A stretch of 64,000 nt of DNA from WTAW01 sp964406575 (GTDB taxonomy: Bacteria; Acidobacteriota; Aminicenantia; Aminicenantales; Aminicenantaceae). The notes under the pieces were generated by a model. That model made no database searches, had not been told where the DNA came from, and was given only the letters and a program-made list of their open reading frames with translations. The stretch lies in contig CAYOSH010000016.1 of the NCBI GenBank assembly GCA_964406575.1, positions 38,934-102,933 of the forward strand. The letters are read 5' to 3'. This document shows, one piece after another, positions 44,454-52,446 of the stretch; positions within the stretch are counted from its first letter, which is position 1, and the number at the start of each line of letters is the position of its first letter. A program made the position numbers and the translations under genes.

Positions 44454-45676
44454 TGCCAAAGAATGGCTATATTGTCGGAGTCGACATCGGCACAAAAAAA
44501 ATCACTGCCATTATTGGTGAAGTCACTGAAGACAGAAAGATCGAGATCATCGGTATCGGAACGACCGATTCGAGAGGCCTGAGAAAGGGAGTTGTGGTCA
44601 ATCTTGAGACCACTGTGGATGCCATAAAGAAAGCGCAAGAAGAGGCTGAGCTCATGGCAGGCGTAGCGATCGATTCAGCTTTTGTGGGTATTTCAGGAGC
44701 TCACATCAAGAGTTTCAACAGCAGAGGTGTTATCGCTGTTTCAGGGAAAAACAAAGAGATCAGTCGAGAAGATATCAGACGCGTGATCGATCAATCCAAA
44801 GCTGTCTCTATCCCTCCCGATAGAGAGATCATCCACATCATTCCACAAGAGTTTGTTGTTGATGATCAGGACGGCATCAAAGACCCTCTAGGTATGAGCG
44901 GCATCAAGTTGGAAGTCAACGTCCATATCATCACGGGCGCCATCACATCGGTTCAAAACCTCAAGACTTGTATCACACGAGCTGGCATCGAGACAGAGCA
45001 ATTGGTCCTCAACCAGATCGCTACCAGTTTTTCTATCCTGACCCATGATGAGATGGAACTCGGTGCTGGCCTGATCGACATAGGTGGAGGAACAACCGAA
45101 GTGGCCATATTCGAGCGCGGGAGTCTTTGGTACACATCCGTCATTCCTATAGGTGGAGACAACTTCACCAACGATATCGCAGTTGGCTTACGCACACCCA
45201 TCCCTGATGCAGAAAAAATAAAGAAAAAATTTGGATGTGTCTCCAGTCCGCTGGTGGAAGAGCAGGAAACCATCGAGGTTCCCTCCGTAGGCCGCGGGAA
45301 GAAGCCACGGGTGCTTTCCAGGCAGCTTCTGGCAGATATCATTCAACCCAGGGCTGAAGAAATATTCCGATTGGTGGACAACGATATCCGCAGAATGGGA
45401 TACGAAAAGTCCTTGAATTCGGGCATCGTGCTCACAGGCGGGACAGCGCTGCTGGATGGACTGGAAGAAGTTGCGGAGAGCATTTTTGACTTGCCCGTAC
45501 GGCGGGGTGATCCCAGCGGCATCGGAGGACTTGTGGACCGCGTCAGCACTCCGGATTATGCAACATCTGTCGGCCTCATCCTGTACGGTTATAACCGGTG
45601 GAAGGATAGAGGTTTCTCTAAAGATCGAAAAAAAGGCTTTTGGGCCAAAATGAAAGACTGGCTTAAAGAGGCATAG
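44453..45676 (+). CDS. ftsA: Cell division protein FtsA
   Basis: 407 residues, with AAGGAGG before the ATG. Actin-fold phosphate loops are GVDIGTKKITAIIGE and IDIGGGTTEVAIF, with GIVLTGGTALLDGLEE near 330. The end (KKGFWAKMKDWLKEA) is an amphipathic membrane-targeting helix. FtsA tethers FtsZ filaments to the membrane. ftsZ follows 9 bases later. Confidence 0.96.
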   Translation: MPKNGYIVGVDIGTKKITAIIGEVTEDRKIEIIGIGTTDSRGLRKGVVVNLETTVDAIKKAQEEAELMAGVAIDSAFVGISGAHIKSFNSRGVIAVSGKNKEISREDIRRVIDQSKAVSIPPDREIIHIIPQEFVVDDQDGIKDPLGMSGIKLEVNVHIITGAITSVQNLKTCITRAGIETEQLVLNQIATSFSILTHDEMELGAGLIDIGGGTTEVAIFERGSLWYTSVIPIGGDNFTNDIAVGLRTPIPDAEKIKKKFGCVSSPLVEEQETIEVPSVGRGKKPRVLSRQLLADIIQPRAEEIFRLVDNDIRRMGYEKSLNSGIVLTGGTALLDGLEEVAESIFDLPVRRGDPSGIGGLVDRVSTPDYATSVGLILYGYNRWKDRGFSKDRKKGFWAKMKDWLKEA

Positions 45677-45685
45677 GAGGTAAGC

Positions 45686-46897
45686 ATGGAGAATGATTTT
45701 AAAAGCAAACTCAAATTTCATTTGGTGGATGAGCGGGAAGGAGCCAACATCAAGGTCATCGGGATTGGAGGTGGAGGAGGAAATGCAGTCAATAGAATGA
45801 TCGAGGCAAGGATCGAAGGCGTTGAGTTCATCGCTGTCAACACCGACCTTCAAGCGCTCAACAACAACAGTGCCGGAACAAAATTCCAGATCGGGAGTCA
45901 ACTGACCAAGGGTCTGGGATCGGGAGGAAGGCCTGACATCGGCAAACAGGCTGCCCTTGAGGACACCGAGAAGCTTGTGGAGCTTATGGAAGGGGCAGAC
46001 ATGGTCTTTCTCACCACAGGTTTGGGGGGAGGCACCGGGACGGGAGCGACGCCCATCCTGGCGAACATTGCCTCGGAACTGGATATCTTAGCGATCGCGA
46101 TTGTCACGTTTCCCTTTGAGTTCGAGGGAAAAATCAGAGCACGGCAAGCTCAGGAAGGGCTGGCCGAGCTCAAGACAGCCGTCGATACCGTGATCTCCAT
46201 TCCCAACGAACGCCTGCTCGAGACTGTGAATCTGGACACATCCATCCAGGACGCCTTCAAGATGGCAGATGACATCCTGCGGCAAGCGGTCCAGGGCATT
46301 TCGGATCTGATCACAAGACCGGGAGTCATCAATCTCGACTTTGCAGACGTCAAATCCATCATGAAAGGCATGGGAATGGCATTCATGGGAACGGGCATCG
46401 CCTCCGGCGAGAGCAGGGCTGTCGATGCTGCACACAAAGCCATATCCAGCCCGCTTCTCATCGATACGTCTATTGAAGGGGCACATGGAGTTCTCATCAA
46501 CATCACAGGCGGCAAAGATATTACCCTGCATGAAGTGTCCAAGGCATCACAGCTGATCCATGGCATGGCCCACCCCGAGGCTAACATCATATTCGGCACA
46601 GTGATCGAAGAAAGCATGAAAGAGATGGTCAAAGTGACGGTGATCGCAACAGGATTTGATCCCAAACCGACAATGGACGCGGTGACACCTCAAGATTTTG
46701 TACCTCGCAGAGAAAAAACTCCCCCGCCATTCCAGGTCCAGCAGGAAACACCTCCCTACATATTCGAACCCAAGGGAAGTGAGACTCTCTGGCAGAGACC
46801 GGCCTGGGAAAAGAAATGGGAGCCTTATGAAACACCCTCGTTCATTCGGAGAAACAAGCGTGCTTCGGTGAGGAAAAGCCTGGATGATTTTAGCTGA
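45686..46897 (+). CDS. ftsZ: Cell division GTPase FtsZ
   Basis: 403 residues, with AGGAGG before the ATG. The GTP-binding core includes IGIGGGGGNAVNRMI, NTDLQAL, the tubulin signature GLGGGTGTGATP and the T7-loop region NLDFADVKSIM. A 60-residue Pro-rich linker leads to a C-terminal peptide YETPSFIRR that corresponds to the FtsA-binding (D-I-P-x-F-L-R) tail, followed by a further basic stretch. hutI starts 14 bases before its stop. Confidence 0.97.
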   Translation: MENDFKSKLKFHLVDEREGANIKVIGIGGGGGNAVNRMIEARIEGVEFIAVNTDLQALNNNSAGTKFQIGSQLTKGLGSGGRPDIGKQAALEDTEKLVELMEGADMVFLTTGLGGGTGTGATPILANIASELDILAIAIVTFPFEFEGKIRARQAQEGLAELKTAVDTVISIPNERLLETVNLDTSIQDAFKMADDILRQAVQGISDLITRPGVINLDFADVKSIMKGMGMAFMGTGIASGESRAVDAAHKAISSPLLIDTSIEGAHGVLINITGGKDITLHEVSKASQLIHGMAHPEANIIFGTVIEESMKEMVKVTVIATGFDPKPTMDAVTPQDFVPRREKTPPPFQVQQETPPYIFEPKGSETLWQRPAWEKKWEPYETPSFIRRNKRASVRKSLDDFS

Positions 46898-48176
46898 TTG
46901 TGTTGTTTCCCGCTGCAACCAAATCTTGACATGCAGAAGTCCGATTCCCAAACGGAGAGAAGACCTCAAGGACATCGGTGTCATAAATAACGGAAGCATC
47001 GCTTCGTCAGAGGGTCGTATCGTCTTTGTGGGCAGAGATGAGGAGCTGAAAACGAGCGTTCATTTGGTTGACGGAGGGGAACACATTGATGGCAGCGGAC
47101 TCATTGGTCTGCCCGGCTTTGTCGACAGTCACACTCACCTCCCCTTTGCCGGAAGCAGGGAAGAGGAATTTAAACTTCGTTTGGACGGATATACCTATCA
47201 ACAACTGGCAGAAAAGGGATTGGGGATACAGACAACCGTGAACGCCACACGAGAGGCCTCCAGAGATGACCTTGTACGTCTCTCTCTCGAACGTCTTGAC
47301 AGCATGCTCACCCATGGGACAACCACAGTCGAAGCAAAAAGCGGATATGGGCTTAACATAGAGGATGAGCTCAAACAACTGTATGCAATCCGTCAGGCCA
47401 ACAAGATGCATCCCATCGACATTGTTTCCACATTTATGGGAGCGCATGAAGTCCCCAGGGAATACAAATCCAGGAAAGAAGAGTATATAGAACTTTTAAC
47501 TCAAGAAATTCTTCCGCGAGTTAAAGAAAATCATCTGGCAGAATTTTTTGATGTTTTCTGCGAAGAGGGCGTGTATTCGCTCAAAGAGACAAGGCATTTG
47601 ATCCGCGCGGCCAAAGCCGAAGGATTCAAGGTCAAGCTTCATGCTGATGAATTCTCTCCTCTAGGCGGTGCCATTCTCGCCGCTGAGGAGGGGGCCGTTT
47701 CCGCGGATCATTTGATTGCCATAACAGACGAGGGCATAGACACGCTTGCGCGGAGCCAAACAGTTGCCACGCTCCTGCCAGGAGTATCGTACTTTCTCAT
47801 GCAGGAGAAAAAGGCTCCGGCACGAAAACTCATCGAAAAGGGCGCTATTGTGGCTCTGGCCACGGACTTTAATCCCGGAAGCTCTATGACCGAATCTCTG
47901 TTCTTTATCATGCAACTGGCCGTTTTCACACTCAAAATGAGCATTGAAGAAGCCATAAACGCAATCACAGCCAATGCCTCCTACGCCTTGACTAGAGAAC
48001 GGGAGATCGGGAGCCTGGAAATTGGAAAAAAGATGGACCTTGTCCTCTGTTCATGCCCCAATTACCTTCACCTCGTCTATCACTTTGGCATCAACCCAAT
48101 CAAGCACGTGATCAAAGATGGACAGGTCGTCCTCAAAGACGGGATCTTAAAATACAATGGTCAAAGGGAGGCGTAA
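46884..48176 (+). CDS. hutI: Imidazolonepropionase
   Basis: 430 residues, amidohydrolase fold. Zinc and active-site motifs: DSHTHLPFAGSREEEF, KSGYGL, MGAHEVPREY, HADEFSPLGG and ATDFNPGSS. The enzyme opens the imidazolone ring in histidine degradation to yield N-formimino-glutamate. Its ATG lies inside the last codons of ftsZ in another frame, so the hut gene is translationally tied to the division operon. hutH lies convergently 1 kb beyond; hutU and the later pathway genes are not in the window. Confidence 0.94.
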   Translation: MILADCVVSRCNQILTCRSPIPKRREDLKDIGVINNGSIASSEGRIVFVGRDEELKTSVHLVDGGEHIDGSGLIGLPGFVDSHTHLPFAGSREEEFKLRLDGYTYQQLAEKGLGIQTTVNATREASRDDLVRLSLERLDSMLTHGTTTVEAKSGYGLNIEDELKQLYAIRQANKMHPIDIVSTFMGAHEVPREYKSRKEEYIELLTQEILPRVKENHLAEFFDVFCEEGVYSLKETRHLIRAAKAEGFKVKLHADEFSPLGGAILAAEEGAVSADHLIAITDEGIDTLARSQTVATLLPGVSYFLMQEKKAPARKLIEKGAIVALATDFNPGSSMTESLFFIMQLAVFTLKMSIEEAINAITANASYALTREREIGSLEIGKKMDLVLCSCPNYLHLVYHFGINPIKHVIKDGQVVLKDGILKYNGQREA

Positions 48177-48258
48177 AACGTTGGGCGTGAGGCGAAAGGG
48201 GTTTTCCAATCTATCCATCCATTTGGTGTTTACCTCCTCACGCCTTACGGTTTACGCC
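48170..48258. repeat. Imperfect inverted repeat at hutI end
   Basis: Arms 48170-48192 (GGCGTAAA..GGCGTGAGG) and 48236-48258 pair at 20 of 23 positions around a 43-base loop. The left arm includes the hutI stop codon, and the right arm includes the stop of a small reverse-strand open stretch. It may terminate the long dcw-hutI transcript or be a palindromic repeat element. Confidence 0.5.
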
Positions 48259-48374
48259 TTCCCTTTATATAGCAGTTCCTCTAAAATTTCGATCCCACCA
48301 TTCATCTGAAGGCGGCGGCATTCCCAAATACTGCTTGAAGCCTCTTCAAAATCGTGGTGGACTACGTATTCATG
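48252..48374 (-). pseudogene. Possible C-terminal gene remnant
   Basis: On the minus strand an open stretch of 40 codons ends in TAA at 48252 and reads HEYVVHHDFEEAS, SSIWECRRLQMNGG, IEILEELLYKGKA. The composition looks like real protein, with no start codon and a TGA just upstream. I do not recognise the family. It could be the tail of a lost gene. The rest of the gap to 48476 shows nothing. Confidence 0.3.
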
Positions 48375-48476
48375 TCATCATAGAAATATGAATGCTTAAA
48401 GACTGTCTTTGAGGGTTGATATGTGGAGCCTTCACTTTAGAGATTCAGATAAACAACTTCAGATATTAGCGGGATG

Positions 48477-49160
48477 TTACTGAAAGTCGAGTTCTTTGAT
48501 GCGAAGATTGCGGAAGGTGACCTTATTGCCCTTTCCCCAGCTAAGCCCGCCATGAACCTGGATCCCGAAAAAACCTTCTTCAGGAACCCGGTATCCACTT
48601 TCAATGGGTGTATCAGTATAGTCAACGGTCTTCGCGCCGTTGATCCATGCCTGTATCCGGGGTGGCTGACCTTGGATCCGTGCTCGGACGGTATTGAACA
48701 CATCGCTTTTCCACAGGTTTTGACCTTCGGTATTATGGACGAGAAAATCGCCGCCTCCGGGGCAGTAGATCGCCCCCACTTCTCCTTCGGGCCGGTAATC
48801 GATGGTCAGTTGGTAAGAGATTACATTTGGCTGTACACGCAGGAACAGTCCAGAGTCAATTGGATAATCGGCCTTAACTTCGGCATAGACATCGAAATCA
48901 CCGTATGTCTTTAAGGTTACGAGGAGTCCCCCTTGTCCTTCAGGAGTCTGTCTGGCGACGATTGTTCCATCGACCACCTCCCAGATCCCGGAGTTTTCTG
49001 TGGACTCTTTCAGTATCCTCCACCCCGAGAGTGTCCTTCCATCAAAAATGGAGGAATAACCTTCAAGAGAGGAATTTCTCTCGGGGGGGGTACTCTTTGA
49101 GCAAAAACTGGGGAAAAGAGAAAGGAGTATCACCAAACACGCCCATACGGATTTTCTCAT
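48477..49160 (-). CDS. DUF1080 (3-keto-disaccharide hydrolase-like) exported protein
   Basis: 227 residues from the ATG at 49160, chosen because a signal sequence (VWACLVILLSLFPSFC) follows; a start at 49202 would overlap hutH. The DUF1080 concanavalin-like fold is marked by SIFDGRTLSGWRI, SGIWEVVDGTIVA, FDVYAEVKADYPIDSGLFLR and GYRVPEEGFFGIQVHGG. Relatives bind or cleave 3-keto-glycosides outside the cytoplasm. C19 is near a lipobox position but is preceded by Phe, so lipidation is uncertain. It lies directly behind hutH on the same strand. Confidence 0.87.
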   Translation of the reverse strand: MRKSVWACLVILLSLFPSFCSKSTPPERNSSLEGYSSIFDGRTLSGWRILKESTENSGIWEVVDGTIVARQTPEGQGGLLVTLKTYGDFDVYAEVKADYPIDSGLFLRVQPNVISYQLTIDYRPEGEVGAIYCPGGGDFLVHNTEGQNLWKSDVFNTVRARIQGQPPRIQAWINGAKTVDYTDTPIESGYRVPEEGFFGIQVHGGLSWGKGNKVTFRNLRIKELDFQ

Positions 49161-49164
49161 AGGG

Positions 49165-50709
49165 TCATTCTTCAAGACTTCCCACCTCTGCCTCAACTTC
49201 ATCGAGAATCTCGCAGGATTTCACCAATTCTTTCATCGCATTGTGATCCGAGTAGAGGGGCCTGTCCTCATCCAGAAAATCGACGTACTTCCGAATGACC
49301 TCTCTGGCTTTGTTCGTTCCATTTCCAAATGTGTACGGTGTTTCCTCTATCCTCTCGCGCATGTCCAGAGCCTGAGCTGCTGCCATAAACTCGATGCCGA
49401 GAATTCCATAGGCATTATCCAGTATTTGGCAATTTTTGAGTGCCGTGTTCATGCCCATGGAAACAAAATCTTCCTGGTCTGCAGCAGCAGGGATGGATTG
49501 GATGGAGGCGGGCATGCAGAGGATCCTTTGCTCCACGATCATCATATCTGCCGTATACTGGCTCAGCATCAGTCCGGAAAACATCCCTGCACCCCTTGTC
49601 AAGAAAGGTGGCAATCCCACACTCAGAGCGGGGTGGTTGAGCCTGTTCATCCGTCTCTCTGACATGACACTCACCATGGTGATGGCCGCACCCACCATAT
49701 CCATCGGCAAGGAGACTGGAGATCCCTGAAAATTGGCACCCGAAAGCTGAAGGTTTTCTTCGGGGAAAAAGACGGGGTTGTCACCCACTCCGTTCAACTC
49801 GATTTCCACCTGTTCCCTCGCCCATGCGATCGCATCATGGGCTGCGCCTACAACCTGGGGTGTGGAGCGCATCGAGTATGAATCCTGAACTTTAACCTTC
49901 AGTTTTCCCTCAGCCAGGTCTCCACCCATAATCACTTTCTGTATCGCTTTTGCGGTCCGCACTGCACCAGGGAACCCCCTCGCTTCATGCAGTTTAGGCG
50001 TATAGGGTTTCATATTGGCTTTAAGCGCTTCCAAAGACATGGCCGCAGCGATCTCAGCCTGTTTCAGCCACTTATTCACGTCAAAGAGCAAGAGTGCACT
50101 CATACCGGTCAGAAGGTTGGATCCGTTGATCGTCGCCAATCCATCCCGAGCCAACAAACCGGGAATCGGGATACCAGCCCTTTCCATTGCGTCCCTTCCA
50201 TCGAGCAATTCCCCTTTATAATAGGCCTGGCCCTCCCCCATCAATAACAGAGCGATCTGTGACATCGGAGCCAGATCCCCGCAAGCACCCACCGATCCTT
50301 TTTGACAGACATGGGGCGTCACCCCTCTATTCAGCATTTCCACCAGAGTTAACGTTATCTCCGGTCTGCAACCGGAATTGCCGTGCGCATGGACGTTTAT
50401 TCGGCTGAGCATAGCCGCTCGGACTTGTTCTACAGGTACGGGGTCTCCGATCCCGGCCGCATGGTTGTAAACCAAATATTTCTGGAAGTCCTTCATCTGG
50501 CCATTATCGAGCACGATCTCAGAGAGTTCACCGATCCCCGTGTTGACACCATACATAATCTCATGCGCCTGGATTTTGTCTTCGAGCATGGCACGGCATC
50601 TCTTGATTTTCTTCAAAGAATCCGGGTGCAGATCGACCCTCTTCCCATTCCTGGAAACGTCCACCAGATCTTCTATCGTTAAGCCATAACCTTTAATGAC
50701 AAGGGACAT
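49165..50709 (-). CDS. hutH: Histidine ammonia-lyase with Ala-Cys-Gly cofactor triad
   Basis: 514 residues, full length, GGAGGAGG before the ATG. The MIO-forming triad is A142-C143-G144 (GSVGACGDLAPMSQ), where nearly all family members have Ala-Ser-Gly; the codon is TGC. Other histidine-lyase residues are in register with the Pseudomonas putida enzyme: Y53 (YGVNTGIG) and H83 (NHAAGIG). QEDFVSMG near 415 holds the active-site Glu. It should deaminate histidine to urocanate. An engineered Ser143-to-Cys variant of the P. putida enzyme is reported to keep activity, so this natural one may be active. It is convergent with hutI and precedes a DUF1080 gene. Confidence 0.88.
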   Translation of the reverse strand: MSLVIKGYGLTIEDLVDVSRNGKRVDLHPDSLKKIKRCRAMLEDKIQAHEIMYGVNTGIGELSEIVLDNGQMKDFQKYLVYNHAAGIGDPVPVEQVRAAMLSRINVHAHGNSGCRPEITLTLVEMLNRGVTPHVCQKGSVGACGDLAPMSQIALLLMGEGQAYYKGELLDGRDAMERAGIPIPGLLARDGLATINGSNLLTGMSALLLFDVNKWLKQAEIAAAMSLEALKANMKPYTPKLHEARGFPGAVRTAKAIQKVIMGGDLAEGKLKVKVQDSYSMRSTPQVVGAAHDAIAWAREQVEIELNGVGDNPVFFPEENLQLSGANFQGSPVSLPMDMVGAAITMVSVMSERRMNRLNHPALSVGLPPFLTRGAGMFSGLMLSQYTADMMIVEQRILCMPASIQSIPAAADQEDFVSMGMNTALKNCQILDNAYGILGIEFMAAAQALDMRERIEETPYTFGNGTNKAREVIRKYVDFLDEDRPLYSDHNAMKELVKSCEILDEVEAEVGSLEE

Positions 50710-50891
50710 CTATTCCTCCTCCATTTTTTATTCCTATTCAGCCGGTTGATTATATTATCCCATATCCAAAAAAATAAAAAGGATTTCAAGAGGAACAACC
50801 GGGCCACACCTAAAATCACACTCATCTCGGCCCATGCCAAATAGAAAAAAACATCCAGAGAGAGAAAAAAACAAAAATCAATCAAAAAAAA

Positions 50892-51470
50892 CTAGGGATG
50901 AGTTTTGACGGCTTTGATGAGCGCCTCTGTTTTTGCAGCAGCCATCTGTCCGAGTCGGCGGCACACACTTGAACTCGTTCCCTCAGTCCGGATGTCCGCA
51001 CACCGGAGGGGCGCCACGGACTGCCACCATTTCCAATAGTCTTTAACCTGTTGACCGCAGTGATCCTTGGCTTCTCTTCTCTCCTTGTTGAGCATACCTG
51101 ACGAAAGACCGATCGCCATGATTCCGGCCGTTAAAAAACCACAGAGATCTTTGTGGTACAGCCCCCCTCCAAAGCCAGCAGCCGCCCAGACAAGCTCTTC
51201 GGATTTTTTGAGTAACCTGAGCGAGACCATGAAGAGAGATTCGGCACAGCTGTAACCTTCCCCAAAATAATTCTTGAGGTCTCTGGCCATTATCGAACTC
51301 TCCACCCATCTCAGCTCGTCTGGAGTCAATTCCTCCTTGAGGTCTGGCATCTCTTGGAAAAAACCATGTGGATATAAAGAGCTGGATAAAAATCCTGTTC
51401 CCAATACGAAGCTTGGGATGGATGTCATAAAAATCCGTCTCGGGATATCCAGTCGGCTCTTCTCTGCCAT
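50892..51470 (-). CDS. C_GCAxxG_C_C-family protein with Tat-like signal
   Basis: 192 residues, AAGGAGGAG before the ATG. The N-terminus IPRRIFMTSIPSFVLGTGF resembles a twin-arginine signal. The family pattern follows: YSCAESLF, GFGGGLYHKDLCGFLTAGIMAIGL, then the later Cys residues in DHCGQQV, LRCADI and SVCRRL. The conserved Cys suggest a metal or redox site; the function is unknown and proteins of this type are often near redox enzymes. The next gene upstream is thioredoxin, 201 bases away. Confidence 0.85.
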   Translation of the reverse strand: MAEKSRLDIPRRIFMTSIPSFVLGTGFLSSSLYPHGFFQEMPDLKEELTPDELRWVESSIMARDLKNYFGEGYSCAESLFMVSLRLLKKSEELVWAAAGFGGGLYHKDLCGFLTAGIMAIGLSSGMLNKERREAKDHCGQQVKDYWKWWQSVAPLRCADIRTEGTSSSVCRRLGQMAAAKTEALIKAVKTHP

Positions 51471-51671
51471 TGCTCCTCCTTTTTCACCAAAATTTCGGCT
51501 TTGCCAAGTGTCTTCTTTAAGACTGTGTCAACGGTCTTCTGTGGGTTAACTCCCTTACCGAACCGCTCACAGATATATAAAAGGAAATATTGCGCCGATG
51601 TCAAGCTCCAAAAGACAAAATGCCCCGCTCAAAAAAATTGGAGTAAAAACGCTGTTTCTCTGGTGATAAGC

Positions 51672-52007
51672 TTAAGATATAAACCTATTGAGATCGGTTT
51701 CTAATTGTTCTTGAGGGACAAACCCGACAATCCTGTCTACTTCTTGACCATCATTGAATATCAATAACGATGGGATGGCCATGATCTGATAATCCATGGC
51801 GGTTTTCTGATTTTCGTCTGTGTTGAGCTTGACAAACTTGATCTTGCCATTCATTTTTTGGGAGATCTCTTCTAAAACGGGGGCCACCATGCGGCAAGGA
51901 CCGCACCAGGGTGCCCAAAAATCCACAACCACGGGAATATCGGATTCCAGGACTTCGCTTTTGAAAGTGCTGGATGTGACTTCATAGATCTTGCTCATTT
52001 TATTCAT
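51672..52007 (-). CDS. trxA: Thioredoxin
   Basis: 111 residues. The active site is FWAPWCGPCRM with C35 and C38; IMAIPSLLIFNDG holds the conserved cis-Pro. It is a general cytoplasmic dithiol reductant. Its start overlaps the end of the ArsR regulator by 8 bases, so both come from the promoter at 52324-52351, which suggests induction by metal, arsenic or thiol stress rather than housekeeping expression. Confidence 0.94.
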   Translation of the reverse strand: MNKMSKIYEVTSSTFKSEVLESDIPVVVDFWAPWCGPCRMVAPVLEEISQKMNGKIKFVKLNTDENQKTAMDYQIMAIPSLLIFNDGQEVDRIVGFVPQEQLETDLNRFIS

Positions 52008-52290
52008 CTCCTTTTAAAAAAAGTAACACAGCTTTTTTAAAGTGATTATCCGAGATACTGTAACAGATGTTCACTCCCTGTCGTCTCCCTTTTATGATGC
52101 CTGCTTCTTTCAACACTTTCAGGTGCTGCGACACATTTGGTTGTGAGAGGGAAAGACATCGCTGGATCTCCCCCACACAACACTCCTTCTCCGTAAGGTC
52201 TTCCACGAGCTTCAGTCTTGCAGGATGCGATAGTGCTTTAAATTTGATTGAAAGCTCTTCGTGTTTTTTTGTGTAACTCCTTCTTTTCAT
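52000..52290 (-). CDS. ArsR-family transcriptional regulator
   Basis: 96 residues with the winged helix-turn-helix of ArsR/SmtB proteins: ALSHPARLKLVEDL, CVGEIQRCLSLSQPNVSQHLKVLKEAGII. C37 and C38 (KECCVGE) lie at the start of the helix where ArsR-type proteins bind As(III) or other thiophilic ligands, and C45 is nearby; a thiol-based sensor is plausible. It is co-operonic with thioredoxin and has a candidate operator at its own promoter. Confidence 0.92.
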   Translation of the reverse strand: MKRRSYTKKHEELSIKFKALSHPARLKLVEDLTEKECCVGEIQRCLSLSQPNVSQHLKVLKEAGIIKGRRQGVNICYSISDNHFKKAVLLFLKGDE

Positions 52291-52310
52291 CTGTATATTA
52301 CCTTTTTAGT

Positions 52311-52325
52311 ATATTAGAATAATAT
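52311..52325. promoter_or_regulatory. Candidate ArsR operator
   Basis: Perfect inverted repeat ATATTA-GAA-TAATAT, overlapping the -10 box and start point of the arsR promoter. An AT-rich palindrome at this place is typical of ArsR autorepression. Confidence 0.55.
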
Positions 52326-52351
52326 TATATTATGTTTTCTTTATATGTCAA
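52324..52351 (-). promoter_or_regulatory. Consensus promoter of arsR-trxA
   Basis: On the minus strand TTGACA (52351-52346) and TATAAT (52329-52324) are separated by 16 bases. Both boxes are perfect matches. Transcription would start near 52317, 27 bases before the arsR ATG. Confidence 0.8.
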
Positions 52352-52446
52352 GTAAAATTTCTCCCCGCTCCTCCCCTTCAATCGCTCCATTGATTCTGGA
52401 TAACAGCTACGGGACAAAAGGAAAATAAAGACTCTCCACTGCGGAA

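Noticed and set aside
50679..50885. 68-codon minus-strand ORF before hutH
   Set aside because: It spans an A/T-rich non-coding gap and the hutH start in another frame; no ribosome site or similarity.
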